NCBI RefSeq assembly: GCF_003074055.1
Contig: NZ_CP029043.1
Span: 2,162,501-2,226,500 of the forward strand
From: Streptomyces nigra
Lineage (GTDB): Bacteria > Actinomycetota > Actinomycetes > Streptomycetales > Streptomycetaceae
Length of the DNA stretch: 64,000 bases
Reading direction: 5' to 3'
Each line of letters begins with the position of its first letter. The stretch's first letter is position 1. The notes beneath the pieces are model-generated. The model was given only the letters and a program-made list of their open reading frames with translations. It ran no database searches and was not told the DNA's origin. Of this stretch, positions 43,570 to 52,531 are shown piece after piece. The position numbers and the translations under genes were made by a program.

Positions 43570-44347
43570 CCTTCTCGGGCTCGGCCGGCTCGTCCTCCCG
43601 TGTCTCCTCGCCGGACAGCTCCCGGGCCATCAGGGTGGCGCCCGCGACCGCGCCCGGCATCAGGAACACCGCGACGAACGGCACCAGGAAGGCGGCGGCG
43701 AGCGGGGTGCCGAAGCCCCAGACAAGCCTCTTGCGGGAGCGCAGCAGCGCCAGGCGCTCCCGCAGCTCGACCCGGCGGCGCTGGAGGGCGACGGCCGTCA
43801 GCTCCTCGGTGAGGAAGAAGCCGGTGACGACGACACCGAGGACCGGGACGGCCGTCTGGCCGACGACCGGGATGAAACCGGCCGCGAACAGCAGCACGCC
43901 CCAGAGGGCGGCGCGCACGACGATCCGCAGGCTGTCGCGGCCCGAGATCCACAGCTCGCGCCAGAGCGGCAGCCCGGATTCGGGTGCCGTGCCGTCGGGC
44001 GAGACGTCCCGGTCGACCTTCTCCGAGAGGTTCTCGTAGAAGGGCTGGCCGATCAGCAGGGTCACGGCGGTGAAGGTGACCACGGACAGGAGCAGGCCCA
44101 GGGCGAACAGGACGGCGGTGAGCAGCCCCCGGAACAGGCCCTGCCACGGGCTGGACCAGTCGTCGGCGAACGGGGTCGACCAGGCCACGAGGTCCTGGCC
44201 CCACAGCGCGAGCGCCACGAGCGTGCCCGCGTAGAGCACGAGGGTGATCAGGCCCGGGATCAGCCCGAAGCCGTACTGCCTGCCGTGCCGGGCCACCCAT
44301 CGCTGGCCTTTGAGGAAGTACCGGAAACCGGAGCCGAGATCGCGCAT
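43559..44347 (-). CDS. EI24/CysZ-like membrane protein
   Basis: 262 residues from ATG 44347. Four to six transmembrane segments (about 28-50, 72-102, 145-190, 215-245). The GSGFRYFLKGQRWVARHG start and LIGQPFYENLSEKVD after TM2 match the EI24 domain. In Escherichia coli the relative CysZ takes up sulphate; here function is unproven. Its last 11 bases overlap the end of the C15-like gene on the other strand. Confidence 0.82.
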   Translation of the reverse strand: MRDLGSGFRYFLKGQRWVARHGRQYGFGLIPGLITLVLYAGTLVALALWGQDLVAWSTPFADDWSSPWQGLFRGLLTAVLFALGLLLSVVTFTAVTLLIGQPFYENLSEKVDRDVSPDGTAPESGLPLWRELWISGRDSLRIVVRAALWGVLLFAAGFIPVVGQTAVPVLGVVVTGFFLTEELTAVALQRRRVELRERLALLRSRKRLVWGFGTPLAAAFLVPFVAVFLMPGAVAGATLMARELSGEETREDEPAEPEKVTW

Positions 44348-44504
44348 GCGGATCACTGTAGCCGGGGTGTGTCACACGGCCGTCACGGCGGTTTCGGCAC
44401 CCGGTCACGGCGGCCGGCGCGCTCGCCGCGAGGGGGAATGGGCCCGTGTACGGAGGGTGTTGAGATCGTGGCGGACATCACTGGCCCCTGGGTGAGGAGA
44501 GCGG

Positions 44505-45656
44505 ATGACAGCGGAGATCCACGGCACGGTCGCGGACGGCTTCGAGGCGGTGCGGGAGGAGTTCGCGGCCTTCGTGGCCACGGAGCGGGCGGACTACGAG
44601 GGCCAGGTGTGCGCGTATGTGCACGGACGGCGGCTGGTCGACCTGTGGGCGGGCCCGGGCGCCGAGGCCGACTCCCTCTACGGGGTGTTCTCCTCCACGA
44701 AGGGCGCCGCCCATCTGGTGGTGGCGCTGCTCGTCCAGGACGGTGTGCTGGACCTGGACCGCGAAGTGGCGTCGTACTGGCCGGAGTTCGCGGCCGAGGG
44801 CAAGGCCCGGATCACCCTGCGCGAGCTGATCGCGCACCGCGCCGGGGTCGTCGGGCTCGACGCGGGGTTCACGGTGGAGGAGCTGGCCGACGACCGCGCC
44901 ATCGCGGAGCGCCTCGCCGGGCAGCGGCCGTTCTGGCGGCCGGGCACGGCCTTCGGCTACCACGGGCTCACCATCGGCGCGCTCACCGGCGAGGTCGTCC
45001 GGCGCGCCACCGGCCGCACCCTGCAGGAGGTGTGGGAGGAGCGTGTGCGCGCCCCGCACGACCTGGGCCTCCATCTCGGGCTTCCCGAGGCCCTGGAGCC
45101 CCGCTACCGGTCCGTGCAGCCGATGGCGCCGACGCCGGAGCAGCAGGCGGTGCTGGACGCGACGCCGACCGGCCCGCACACGCTGGCCTCGATCGCGTTC
45201 AACACGCATGTGCCGATGCCGGGTGAGCTGGCGGACTACCCCAACTCCCGCGCGGTGCGGGCGAACGGGCCCTCCTCTGCGGGCGGGGTCGGGTCCGCGC
45301 GGGGCCTGGCGGGGATGTACGCGGCCGCCGTGAGCGGGCTGGACGGGCGGCCGCCGCTGCTCAAGCCGGACATGGTCGCCGAGGTCGGGCAGATCCACTC
45401 CACCGGCCAGGACCTGGTGTCCGGGACGTACAAGTCGTTCGGGCTCGGCTTCCAGGCGGTCGCGGACCCGTGGTACCCGTTCCTGGGCGCCGGGTCGTTC
45501 GGGCACGCCGGCGCGAGCGGCTCCCAGGCGTTCGCCGACCCCCGCAGCGGTCTCGCGTACGGCTACACGCGGCGCCGCTACGCCTATCCGGGCGGGGCGG
45601 CCCTGGAGAACGACCGGCTGGTGCGGCTGGTGCACAGCGCGGCGCTGGCCGTCTGA
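44505..45656 (+). CDS. EstB-like serine hydrolase (beta-lactamase family)
   Basis: 383 residues from ATG 44505. SSTK (Ser63, Lys66) with SLYGVFSSTKGAAHL, a Tyr at FGYHG, and GHAGASGS near 345 fit the class C beta-lactamase/EstB esterase family. It has no signal peptide and is probably an intracellular esterase. It is convergent with the Ohr gene, with a hairpin between. Confidence 0.87.
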   Translation: MTAEIHGTVADGFEAVREEFAAFVATERADYEGQVCAYVHGRRLVDLWAGPGAEADSLYGVFSSTKGAAHLVVALLVQDGVLDLDREVASYWPEFAAEGKARITLRELIAHRAGVVGLDAGFTVEELADDRAIAERLAGQRPFWRPGTAFGYHGLTIGALTGEVVRRATGRTLQEVWEERVRAPHDLGLHLGLPEALEPRYRSVQPMAPTPEQQAVLDATPTGPHTLASIAFNTHVPMPGELADYPNSRAVRANGPSSAGGVGSARGLAGMYAAAVSGLDGRPPLLKPDMVAEVGQIHSTGQDLVSGTYKSFGLGFQAVADPWYPFLGAGSFGHAGASGSQAFADPRSGLAYGYTRRRYAYPGGAALENDRLVRLVHSAALAV

Positions 45657-45670
45657 GGCGGGAACGCGTG

Positions 45671-45701
45671 AGGCCGCACCCCGCGTGCGAGGGTGCGGCC
45701 T
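45671..45701. terminator. hairpin between convergent EstB-like and ohr genes
   Basis: AGGCCGCACCC (45671-45681) pairs with GGGTGCGGCCT (45691-45701). Eleven base pairs, 9-base loop; likely bidirectional. Confidence 0.78.
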
Positions 45702-45711
45702 TCGTGCCGGG

Positions 45712-46131
45712 TCAGACCAGGGTCACGGTGATGTTCCCGCGTGTCGCCCTGGAGTACGGGCACACCTCGTGGGCCTTCTTCAGCAGGGCGCGAGCCGTTT
45801 CCCCGTCCACGTTCGGGATGTTCGCGGAGATCTCCACGATCAGGCCGAAGCCGTCGTCGTTCTTGCCGATGCCGACCTTCGCGGTGACGGTGGAGCCGGT
45901 GACGTCCGCCTTCTCCCGGCGGGCGACGACGGCGAGGGCGCCCTGGAAGCAGGCGCTGTAGCCGGCGGCGAACAGCTGCTCGGGGTTGGTCCCCGTGCCG
46001 CTGCCGCCCATCTCCTTCGGCGGGTTCACGACGACGTCGAGCGTGCCGTCGTCGGTGGCGACCCGGCCGTCACGGCCGTTCTCGGCGGTGGCGACGGCGG
46101 CGTAGAGGACGTCTGCGGGCTGGATGGGCAT
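45712..46131 (-). CDS. ohr: organic hydroperoxide resistance protein (Ohr)
   Basis: 139 residues from ATG 46131 with AAGGAGA upstream. Cys61 (YSACFQGAL) and Cys124 (HEVCPYSRATRG) are the peroxidatic and resolving cysteines, and the N-terminal ATAENGRDGRV block matches Ohr. It reduces organic hydroperoxides using lipoylated proteins. No ohrR (MarR) is beside it; the MarR gene at 47316 is 1.2 kb away and faces a CurA-like gene. Confidence 0.95.
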   Translation of the reverse strand: MPIQPADVLYAAVATAENGRDGRVATDDGTLDVVVNPPKEMGGSGTGTNPEQLFAAGYSACFQGALAVVARREKADVTGSTVTAKVGIGKNDDGFGLIVEISANIPNVDGETARALLKKAHEVCPYSRATRGNITVTLV

Positions 46132-46225
46132 GCGGTGTCTCCTTCTCGGTCCGCCGCGACTCGCGCCCACGATCGACGACGGTTTCGGAAAGAAGTTACC
46201 GCATACCGAAATCCCGCAGTAGGGG

Positions 46226-47224
<999 letters not shown>

Positions 47225-47248
47225 GGGGGTGCCCTTCCATCAAAATAC

Positions 47249-47261
47249 TTCAGTACCTGAA
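47249..47261. promoter_or_regulatory. MarR operator copy 1 (inside-out dyad)
   Basis: TTCAG-TAC-CTGAA lies 25 bases from the CurA-like start. Together with the second dyad at 47273-47287 (CCTGAA-CAT-TTCAGG) it uses the same half-site in opposite order, 25 bases centre to centre. Both are in the 91-base gap between the divergent genes. Confidence 0.65.
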
Positions 47262-47272
47262 ACAACCATGCG

Positions 47273-47287
47273 CCTGAACATTTCAGG
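47273..47287. promoter_or_regulatory. MarR operator copy 2
   Basis: CCTGAA-CAT-TTCAGG is a perfect 15-base dyad 29 bases upstream of the MarR start GTG 47316. It is the better of the two candidate MarR sites and could autoregulate that gene. Confidence 0.68.
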
Positions 47288-47315
47288 ATGTCAAGTAACC
47301 GAGTACCCTGGAAGC

Positions 47316-47753
47316 GTGACCACTCCACCCAAGACCCACCGTCCGGATGAACTGACCTTCGAGGTCGTCGACCTCATCGGCGCGGTCGTGGCCCGCTATC
47401 ACGCGGAGTACGAGGAGGCGGCCGCGGAGCACGCGCTCACGGGCGCGCAGGCGCGGCTGCTGAGCCTGCTCTCGCTGGAGCCGCTGCCGATGCGCAAGCT
47501 GGCGCAGCGACTGCGCTGCGAGCCGTCGAACGTGACCGGCATCGTGGACCGGCTGGAGGCCCGGGGGCTGGTGGAGCGCAGGCCGGACCCGGCGGACCGC
47601 CGGGTGAAGCTGGCCGCCGCGACCGAGGAGGGCCGTCAGGTGGCCCGGAGCCTCAGGGAGTCCCTGCGGTTCGCCCGGGAGCCGCTGGCGGGCCTGTCGG
47701 AGGACGAACGGCTGGCGCTGCGCGATCTGCTGCGCCGGATGCTGGCGGACTGA
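47316..47753 (+). CDS. MarR family regulator
   Basis: 145 residues from GTG 47316. The winged helix is LPMRKLAQRLRCEPSNVTGIVDRLEARGLVERRPDPADRRVK (in part: MRKLAQRLRCEPSNVTGIV and RPDPADRRVKL), which is the standard MarR DNA-binding core. It has a single Cys (RCEPS) in the recognition region, possible redox use is speculative. It probably represses the CurA-like gene and itself through the dyads at 47249 and 47273. Confidence 0.9.
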   Translation: MTTPPKTHRPDELTFEVVDLIGAVVARYHAEYEEAAAEHALTGAQARLLSLLSLEPLPMRKLAQRLRCEPSNVTGIVDRLEARGLVERRPDPADRRVKLAAATEEGRQVARSLRESLRFAREPLAGLSEDERLALRDLLRRMLAD

Positions 47754-47772
47754 CGCCCGCCCGCTTTCCCGA

Positions 47773-48759
47773 CTACGTGCACCACCAGAGGAACCGCTTG
47801 CACTCGTCCGTCGGCTTGGGGTCGGGCGTGGGGTTCGCGGGGGGCGGTTCCTCGGTGGGGGTGGAGTCGCCGCCCGAGGTGGGCGTGGGATCGGGGGCCG
47901 GGGGCGGGGTGTCCACACCGGTGCCGGTGGTCGCCGACTGCGACTCGGGGTCCGGGGTGCCGTCGGCGTCCTCGTCCTTCTTCTCGTCCTCGTCGTCCTT
48001 GTCCTTGCCGGACTCGGACGCCGAGGGGGAGGCGGACGGGTTCCCCGAGGCCGCGCCCCCGCCCGGGAGGGCGGCGGGGTCGGTGGCGCCGGGTGATGTC
48101 GTCAGCTCGCCCTTGGCGGCGCCGTCCGCCGAGGAGTCCCCGGCCACGGCCGACTTGGGGCTGTCGCCCGGGGCGTCCATGCCGAGTTCGGCGAGGCTCA
48201 GCCCGCCGGCGGCCAGGACGAAGCCGGCGGTGACGAGCAGGGTGCGGCGCCTGCGGCGGCGGTGCGCGGCGGCCTTGCGGTCCCGGCGGCTCGTGCCGGT
48301 CCCGGACTCGTCCTCGGGGTCACCGTCCTCTTCGTCGTACGCGTCGGCGTCGTCGTAGGCCTCGCCGTCGTCGTACGTATCGGGGACCGGCTGCTCGTCG
48401 CGGCCGCGCCGGCGGCCCCGGCCGCCGCGCCGCTGTGCCGCGCGCCGTGCGGCCCGGCCGCCCTCGGGTGCCGCCTCGGCCGTCTCACCGGCGCCCTCGG
48501 CCTCATAGGTGCTCTCGGCCTCGTACGTGCTCTCGGGGGCGTCCGGTGCCGGCACCGGGGCGCCGTAGGAGCCGCCGGAGGGCTCGCCGTACTGCCCCGC
48601 GTGCGCCGCGGGCGCGCCCGGGGACCGCTCGGCCTGCTGCGGGTACCGGGCGCCGCCCATGGCGTCCGCGTACACGTGCGGCTGTTCGGTCGTGGCGCCG
48701 CACCCCGGGCAGGCGAGGGCGCCGTTCAGGTGCCGTCGGCACGGGTGGCAGTAGTCCAT
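47773..48759 (-). CDS. SCO2400-type zinc-ribbon membrane protein
   Basis: 328 residues from ATG 48759. Residues 4-20 form a zinc ribbon (Cys4, Cys7, Cys17, Cys20 in MDYCHPCRRHLNGALACPGC). A long disordered Glu/Tyr/Asp- and Arg-rich region (residues 30-165, with repeats STYEAESTYEAE) precedes one transmembrane segment (RTLLVTAGFVLAAGGLSLAEL, near 172-192). The outside part is Asp/Pro/Ser-rich and ends KRFLWWCT. This matches the SCO2400 family named from S. coelicolor. Role unknown; the layout suggests a cytoplasmic zinc sensor and an external tail with a possible disulphide or lipid-free anchor. Confidence 0.8.
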   Translation of the reverse strand: MDYCHPCRRHLNGALACPGCGATTEQPHVYADAMGGARYPQQAERSPGAPAAHAGQYGEPSGGSYGAPVPAPDAPESTYEAESTYEAEGAGETAEAAPEGGRAARRAAQRRGGRGRRRGRDEQPVPDTYDDGEAYDDADAYDEEDGDPEDESGTGTSRRDRKAAAHRRRRRRTLLVTAGFVLAAGGLSLAELGMDAPGDSPKSAVAGDSSADGAAKGELTTSPGATDPAALPGGGAASGNPSASPSASESGKDKDDEDEKKDEDADGTPDPESQSATTGTGVDTPPPAPDPTPTSGGDSTPTEEPPPANPTPDPKPTDECKRFLWWCT

Positions 48760-48954
48760 GACGCGGGAAGACTAGGTTCCGGACGCGCGCCGTTCCTAGT
48801 CACGGCTGTGAAAGTTTTGTGGACAACAATGCGCACAGGCATGACCAGTTGGCGGATATGCCAGGACACGCCAGACACGCCCCGCACACTGCGCGACGAA
48901 GAGCCCCGTTCTGAGCCCCGCGAGTGGTGTCGAAACCGTTATACGCGCGACCCA

Positions 48955-48984
48955 TTGACACCCCCGTCGCCCCCTCCCTACTGT
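48955..48984 (+). promoter_or_regulatory. sigma-70-like promoter of the dehydratase gene
   Basis: TTGACA (48955-48960) and TACTGT (48979-48984) are separated by 18 bases, close to the vegetative consensus. The start site would fall near 48991, inside the ATTTCG dyad, so a repressor there would block transcription. Confidence 0.6.
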
Positions 48985-48993
48985 CACGTCAGC

Positions 48994-49014
48994 ATTTCGA
49001 ACGTGTGACGAAAT
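48994..49014 (+). promoter_or_regulatory. ATTTCG-N9-CGAAAT inverted repeat
   Basis: A dyad covering the expected transcription start of the dehydratase gene. Its right arm is shared with the repeated motif at 49009-49023. Candidate operator for a sugar-responsive regulator not present in the window. Confidence 0.55.
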
Positions 49015-49023
49015 ATCGAACAC
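49009..49023 (+). repeat. shared upstream motif, copy 1
   Basis: CGAAATATCGAACAC, 50 bases before the dehydratase start. It recurs with one change at 51360-51374 before the next unit (CGAAATACCGAACAC). Fourteen of 15 bases agree, so the two units are probably co-regulated. Confidence 0.6.
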
Positions 49024-49073
49024 CGTCGGATGCACAACCGAATGAGCCGACGACGCATCAAGGGGCAACTGCC

Positions 49074-50231
49074 GTGCGCATCACCGGAATCAGCACACAC
49101 GTGGTCGGGACGCCGTGGCGCAATCTGACCTACGTCCAGGTGCACACCGACGAAGGGCTGACCGGAGTCGGCGAGACCAGGATGCTGGGCCACACCGACG
49201 CGCTGATCGGCTATCTGCGGGAGGCCGAGGCCAACCACATCATCGGCTCCGACCCGTTCGCCGTCGAGGACCTGGTGCGCCGTATGAAGTACGGCGACTA
49301 CGGCCGGGCCGGCGAGATCGTGATGTCCGGTATCGCCGTGATCGAGATGGCCTGCTGGGACATCAAGGGCAAGGCGCTCGGGGTGCCGGTCTGGCAGCTG
49401 CTCGGCGGCAAGGTCACCGACAGGGTGAAGGCGTACGCCAACGGCTGGTACACCACCGAGCGCACGCCCGAGGCGTACCACAAGGCCGCCCGGGGCGTGA
49501 TGGAGCGCGGGTACCGGGCGCTCAAGATCGACCCCTTCGGCACCGGGCACTTCGAGCTCGACCACGAGCAGACCCTGTACGCCGTCTCCCTCATCGAGGC
49601 CGTACGGGACGCCATCGGCCCCGACGCCGAGCTGATGCTGGAGATGCACGGCCGCTTCTCCCCCGCCACCGCCGTACGCCTCGCGCACGAGCTGGCCCCC
49701 TTCAAGCCCGCCTGGCTGGAGGAGCCCTGCCCGCCGGAGAACCTGAAGGCGCTGGAGAAGGTCGCCGCCAAGGTCGACATCCCGGTCGCCACCGGCGAGC
49801 GCATCCACGACCGGATCGAGTTCCGGGAGCTGTTCGAGAGCCAGGCGGCCGACATCATCCAGCCCGACGTCGGCCATATCGGCGGCATCTGGGAGACCCG
49901 CAAGCTCGCCGCGACCGCCGAGACCCACTACACGCTGATCGCCCCGCACAACGTCGGCGGTTCGGTGCTCACCGCCGCCTCGCTCCAAGTCGGCTTCACC
50001 TCGCCGAACTTCAAGATCCTGGAGCACTTCAACGACTTCGCCGACGCCGAGATCAAGAAGGTGGTCAAGGGCGCGCCGCAGGTCGTGGACGGCTACTTCC
50101 ATCTCTCCGACGCCCCCGGGCTCGGCGTGGAGTTCGACGCCGAGGCCGCCGCCGAGTTCCCGCAGCAGCAGGCCCGGTTCGACCTGTGGGCCGAGGGCTG
50201 GGAGCAGCGCAAGCCGAAGGGGACGCGATGA
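49074..50231 (+). CDS. enolase-superfamily sugar-acid dehydratase
   Basis: 385 residues from GTG 49074 with AAGGGG upstream. Mandelate racemase/muconate lactonising fold. Expected catalytic and metal residues: Lys151 (ALKIDPFG), Glu190 in LEMHGRF, Glu216 (LEEP), Glu242 (ATGERIHDR), His292 (APHNVGG). The HGRF and APHN blocks resemble D-galactonate-type acid sugar dehydratases rather than racemases. It overlaps the next gene (ATGA). Probable pathway: degradation of a sugar acid; the substrate is unknown. Confidence 0.87.
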   Translation: MRITGISTHVVGTPWRNLTYVQVHTDEGLTGVGETRMLGHTDALIGYLREAEANHIIGSDPFAVEDLVRRMKYGDYGRAGEIVMSGIAVIEMACWDIKGKALGVPVWQLLGGKVTDRVKAYANGWYTTERTPEAYHKAARGVMERGYRALKIDPFGTGHFELDHEQTLYAVSLIEAVRDAIGPDAELMLEMHGRFSPATAVRLAHELAPFKPAWLEEPCPPENLKALEKVAAKVDIPVATGERIHDRIEFRELFESQAADIIQPDVGHIGGIWETRKLAATAETHYTLIAPHNVGGSVLTAASLQVGFTSPNFKILEHFNDFADAEIKKVVKGAPQVVDGYFHLSDAPGLGVEFDAEAAAEFPQQQARFDLWAEGWEQRKPKGTR

Positions 50232-51232
50232 GCGTCGCGGTCGTCGTCGAGGCGCCCGGCGCCCACCGGCTCGTCGAGCACACCCCGCGCGATCCCGGTC
50301 CCGGCGAGGCGCTGGTCCGGGTGCACGCGGCCGGGATCTGCGGCAGCGACCGCGAGCTGTACCAGGGCAACCGGCCCGAGGGGTACGTCCGTTACCCGCT
50401 GACCCCGGGCCACGAGTGGTCCGGGACCGTCGCCGCCGTCGGCGCCGGGGTGCCGGAGCGGCTGGTGGGCCGCAAGGTGGTCGGCGAGGGGTTCCGCAAC
50501 TGCCAGGTCTGCGACCGCTGTCACGCCGGTGAGACGACGCTGTGCGAGGCGGGGTACGAGGAGACCGGGTTCACCCAGCCGGGCGCCATGGCGGCCACGC
50601 TCACCCTTCCGGCCCGGCTGCTGCACGTCCTGCCGGACGACTGCGACCTCACCGCCGCCGCCCTGCTGGAGCCGGCCGCCTGTATCGCCGCCGCGGCGAT
50701 GAAGGCGCGGGCGCTGCCCGGGGAGCGGGTGGCGGTGGTCGGGACCGGGACGCTCGGGATGTTCGCCGTGCAGTTCCTGGCGGCGGGCTCGCCCGGCGAG
50801 CTGCTCGTGGTCGGCACGCGCCGCGACCGGGAGCAGCCGGCGTACGCGTACGGGGCGACCGGCTTCCGCACCAAGGACGAGGATCTCGGGGGTGGTTACG
50901 ACGTGGTCGTGGAGACCGCCGGGTCCGCCGAGGCGGCGCGTACCTCTGCCGCGCTGCTGCGGCGGGGCGGGCGGCTGGTCCTCACCGGGATCCCGGCGCC
51001 GCGCGCGCCGGGGCTCGACCCGACCGATCTGGTCGTACGGCAGCTGGAGGTGCAGACGGTCTTCGGGGCGCCGCCCGACGCCTGGGCGCACGCCGTGCGG
51101 GTGTTCTCCGCCGGGCTGCTCGACCCGCTGCCGCTGGTCACGCACGAACTGCCGCTGACGGAGTTCGCGCAGGCGATCGAGCTGGTCGGGTCCGGCGACC
51201 CGAAGGTGGGCAAGGTCCTCCTCCGCCCCTGA
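50228..51232 (+). CDS. zinc-dependent medium-chain dehydrogenase
   Basis: 334 residues from ATG 50228, which overlaps the dehydratase stop by four bases. Catalytic Cys38 with GICGSD, His62-Glu63 (GHEWSG), and the structural zinc cysteines Cys92, 95, 98, 106 (CQVCDRCHAGETTLC). NAD-binding GTGTLGMF near 175. It oxidises a polyol or sugar, like sorbitol/galactitol or threonine dehydrogenases. Coupled translation with the dehydratase implies one pathway. Confidence 0.93.
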   Translation: MSVAVVVEAPGAHRLVEHTPRDPGPGEALVRVHAAGICGSDRELYQGNRPEGYVRYPLTPGHEWSGTVAAVGAGVPERLVGRKVVGEGFRNCQVCDRCHAGETTLCEAGYEETGFTQPGAMAATLTLPARLLHVLPDDCDLTAAALLEPAACIAAAAMKARALPGERVAVVGTGTLGMFAVQFLAAGSPGELLVVGTRRDREQPAYAYGATGFRTKDEDLGGGYDVVVETAGSAEAARTSAALLRRGGRLVLTGIPAPRAPGLDPTDLVVRQLEVQTVFGAPPDAWAHAVRVFSAGLLDPLPLVTHELPLTEFAQAIELVGSGDPKVGKVLLRP

Positions 51233-51359
51233 CGGCCCTCCGCCCACGCGGCTCCCGCCGTACGCGCCATCCCTTCGCCGTACGCCGGCACGGGGGCACC
51301 CTGACGGTCCCCGTGCCGGCGTACCCGAGGTCCGCACGCCCCGAGACGCGAACCTCGTC

Positions 51360-51374
51360 CGAAATACCGAACAC
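51360..51374 (+). repeat. shared upstream motif, copy 2
   Basis: CGAAATACCGAACAC, directly before the ribosome site of the 51387 gene. One-base variant of the copy at 49009-49023. Confidence 0.6.
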
Positions 51375-51386
51375 TAAGGACAGCCC

Positions 51387-52349
51387 GTGACCGACGCCTC
51401 CGCAGCCCGACGACCCGGTGAGCCGGCGCTCGCCGCCCTCGGCCTGGGCGCGCCCGACCTCTCCCCCGCCGACGCCTCGCCCCACACCTTCCCGGGCGGG
51501 GGCCGCTGGCGCACCGAGATCCCCTCGTGCGAGGGTCCCGAGGCGCTGGCCGTCGTCCTGAAGGAAGCCTCCCGGCTGGACGTGCCGATCCACCGGATCA
51601 GCCAGGGCAGCGGCGTCTGGATGCTGACCGACGCCGAGATCACCGAGATGGCCGAGGCGACCGCCGAACGGGACATCGAGCTCTGCCTCTTCACCGGCCC
51701 GCGCGGCACCTGGGACATCGGGGCCTCGACCCGCACCGACTCCCGGGGGGCCGGGCTGCGCGCCCGCGGCCACGACGCGGTCGCCGGCTGTGTGGAGGAC
51801 GCCGTACGCGCCACCGAACTCGGCGTGAAGTGCCTGCTGGTCGCCGACGAGGGCGTGCTGTGGACGCTGCACCGGGCGCGGGTCGCCGGCATCATCCCGG
51901 CCGACACCACCCTGAAGGTCAGCGCCCTGATCGGCCCGGTCAACCCGGCCTCGTACGCGGTGTACGAGCGGCTCGGCGCCGACTCGGTCAATGTGCCGAG
52001 CGATCTGACGCTCGACCACCTCACCGAGATCCGGCGGGTCTCCGCGGCCCCCATGGACCTGTACATCGAGGCCCCCGACGACCTCGGCGGCTATGTGCGC
52101 ATGTACGAGGTCGCCGAGCTCATCCGGCGCGGCGCCCCGCTGTACCTGAAGTTCGGGCTCTCCAAGGCGCCCGGCATCTACCCCTACGGCCACCACATGA
52201 GAGAGCTGACGCTGGCCACCGCCCGCGAACGCGTCCGGCGCGGACGGCTGGCCCTGGACCTGCTCGCCCGGCACGGGGCCGACGGCGCGATGGCGCCGCT
52301 CGGTTCACGGCTGCCCGGAACGCTGACCCGTTTCGAAACGCGCGCATAA
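51387..52349 (+). CDS. conserved protein of the sugar cluster, possible peptidase-U32-like barrel
   Basis: 320 residues from GTG 51387, with AAGGACAG upstream. Not recognised with confidence. The protein has alternating strand/helix periodicity ([70 protein letters not shown]), which suggests a TIM barrel and recalls the U32/collagenase-like family. No metal or catalytic signature is clear. The genes around it handle sugars, so it may be an isomerase or epimerase of the pathway. It stands between the dehydrogenase and the binding-protein gene. Confidence 0.72.
   Translation: MTDASAARRPGEPALAALGLGAPDLSPADASPHTFPGGGRWRTEIPSCEGPEALAVVLKEASRLDVPIHRISQGSGVWMLTDAEITEMAEATAERDIELCLFTGPRGTWDIGASTRTDSRGAGLRARGHDAVAGCVEDAVRATELGVKCLLVADEGVLWTLHRARVAGIIPADTTLKVSALIGPVNPASYAVYERLGADSVNVPSDLTLDHLTEIRRVSAAPMDLYIEAPDDLGGYVRMYEVAELIRRGAPLYLKFGLSKAPGIYPYGHHMRELTLATARERVRRGRLALDLLARHGADGAMAPLGSRLPGTLTRFETRA
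52329..52340 (+). promoter_or_regulatory. CGTTTCGAAACG palindrome before the ABC operon
   Basis: A perfect 12-base palindrome at the end of the 51387 gene, 191 bases before the binding-protein start. It shares TTTCGAA with the dyad at 48994. The 182-base gap to the binding-protein gene contains no gene. Confidence 0.45.
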
Positions 52350-52531
52350 CGTTCCGGCGAAACCCCCTTCACAGAAGCGGACGCAGGCGAACACAATCCC
52401 ACACACCCTCGGTCGAACGGCCGACCGACCCGAACAGCCCCGGACACGTCCTCGCATCGCCCCTCGCAGCACCCGGCCCGACCGGACCGGCCCGACCGAG
52501 CCCCGCTCCACTCACATCAAGGATGATGATC

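Larger units (their letters stand above)
48760..49073. other. intergenic region before the dehydratase gene
   Basis: 314 bases without a supportable gene. It holds a consensus-like promoter (48955-48984), an ATTTCG-N9-CGAAAT dyad (48994-49014) and the first copy of a repeated motif (49009-49023). The left ~190 bases, next to the zinc-ribbon gene, hold nothing recognisable beyond its own promoter. Confidence 0.55.

Noticed and set aside
49115-51232. Long plus-frame reading across the dehydratase
   Set aside because: The first part is an Arg-rich shadow; only its 3' part from ATG 50228 is a real gene (dehydrogenase).
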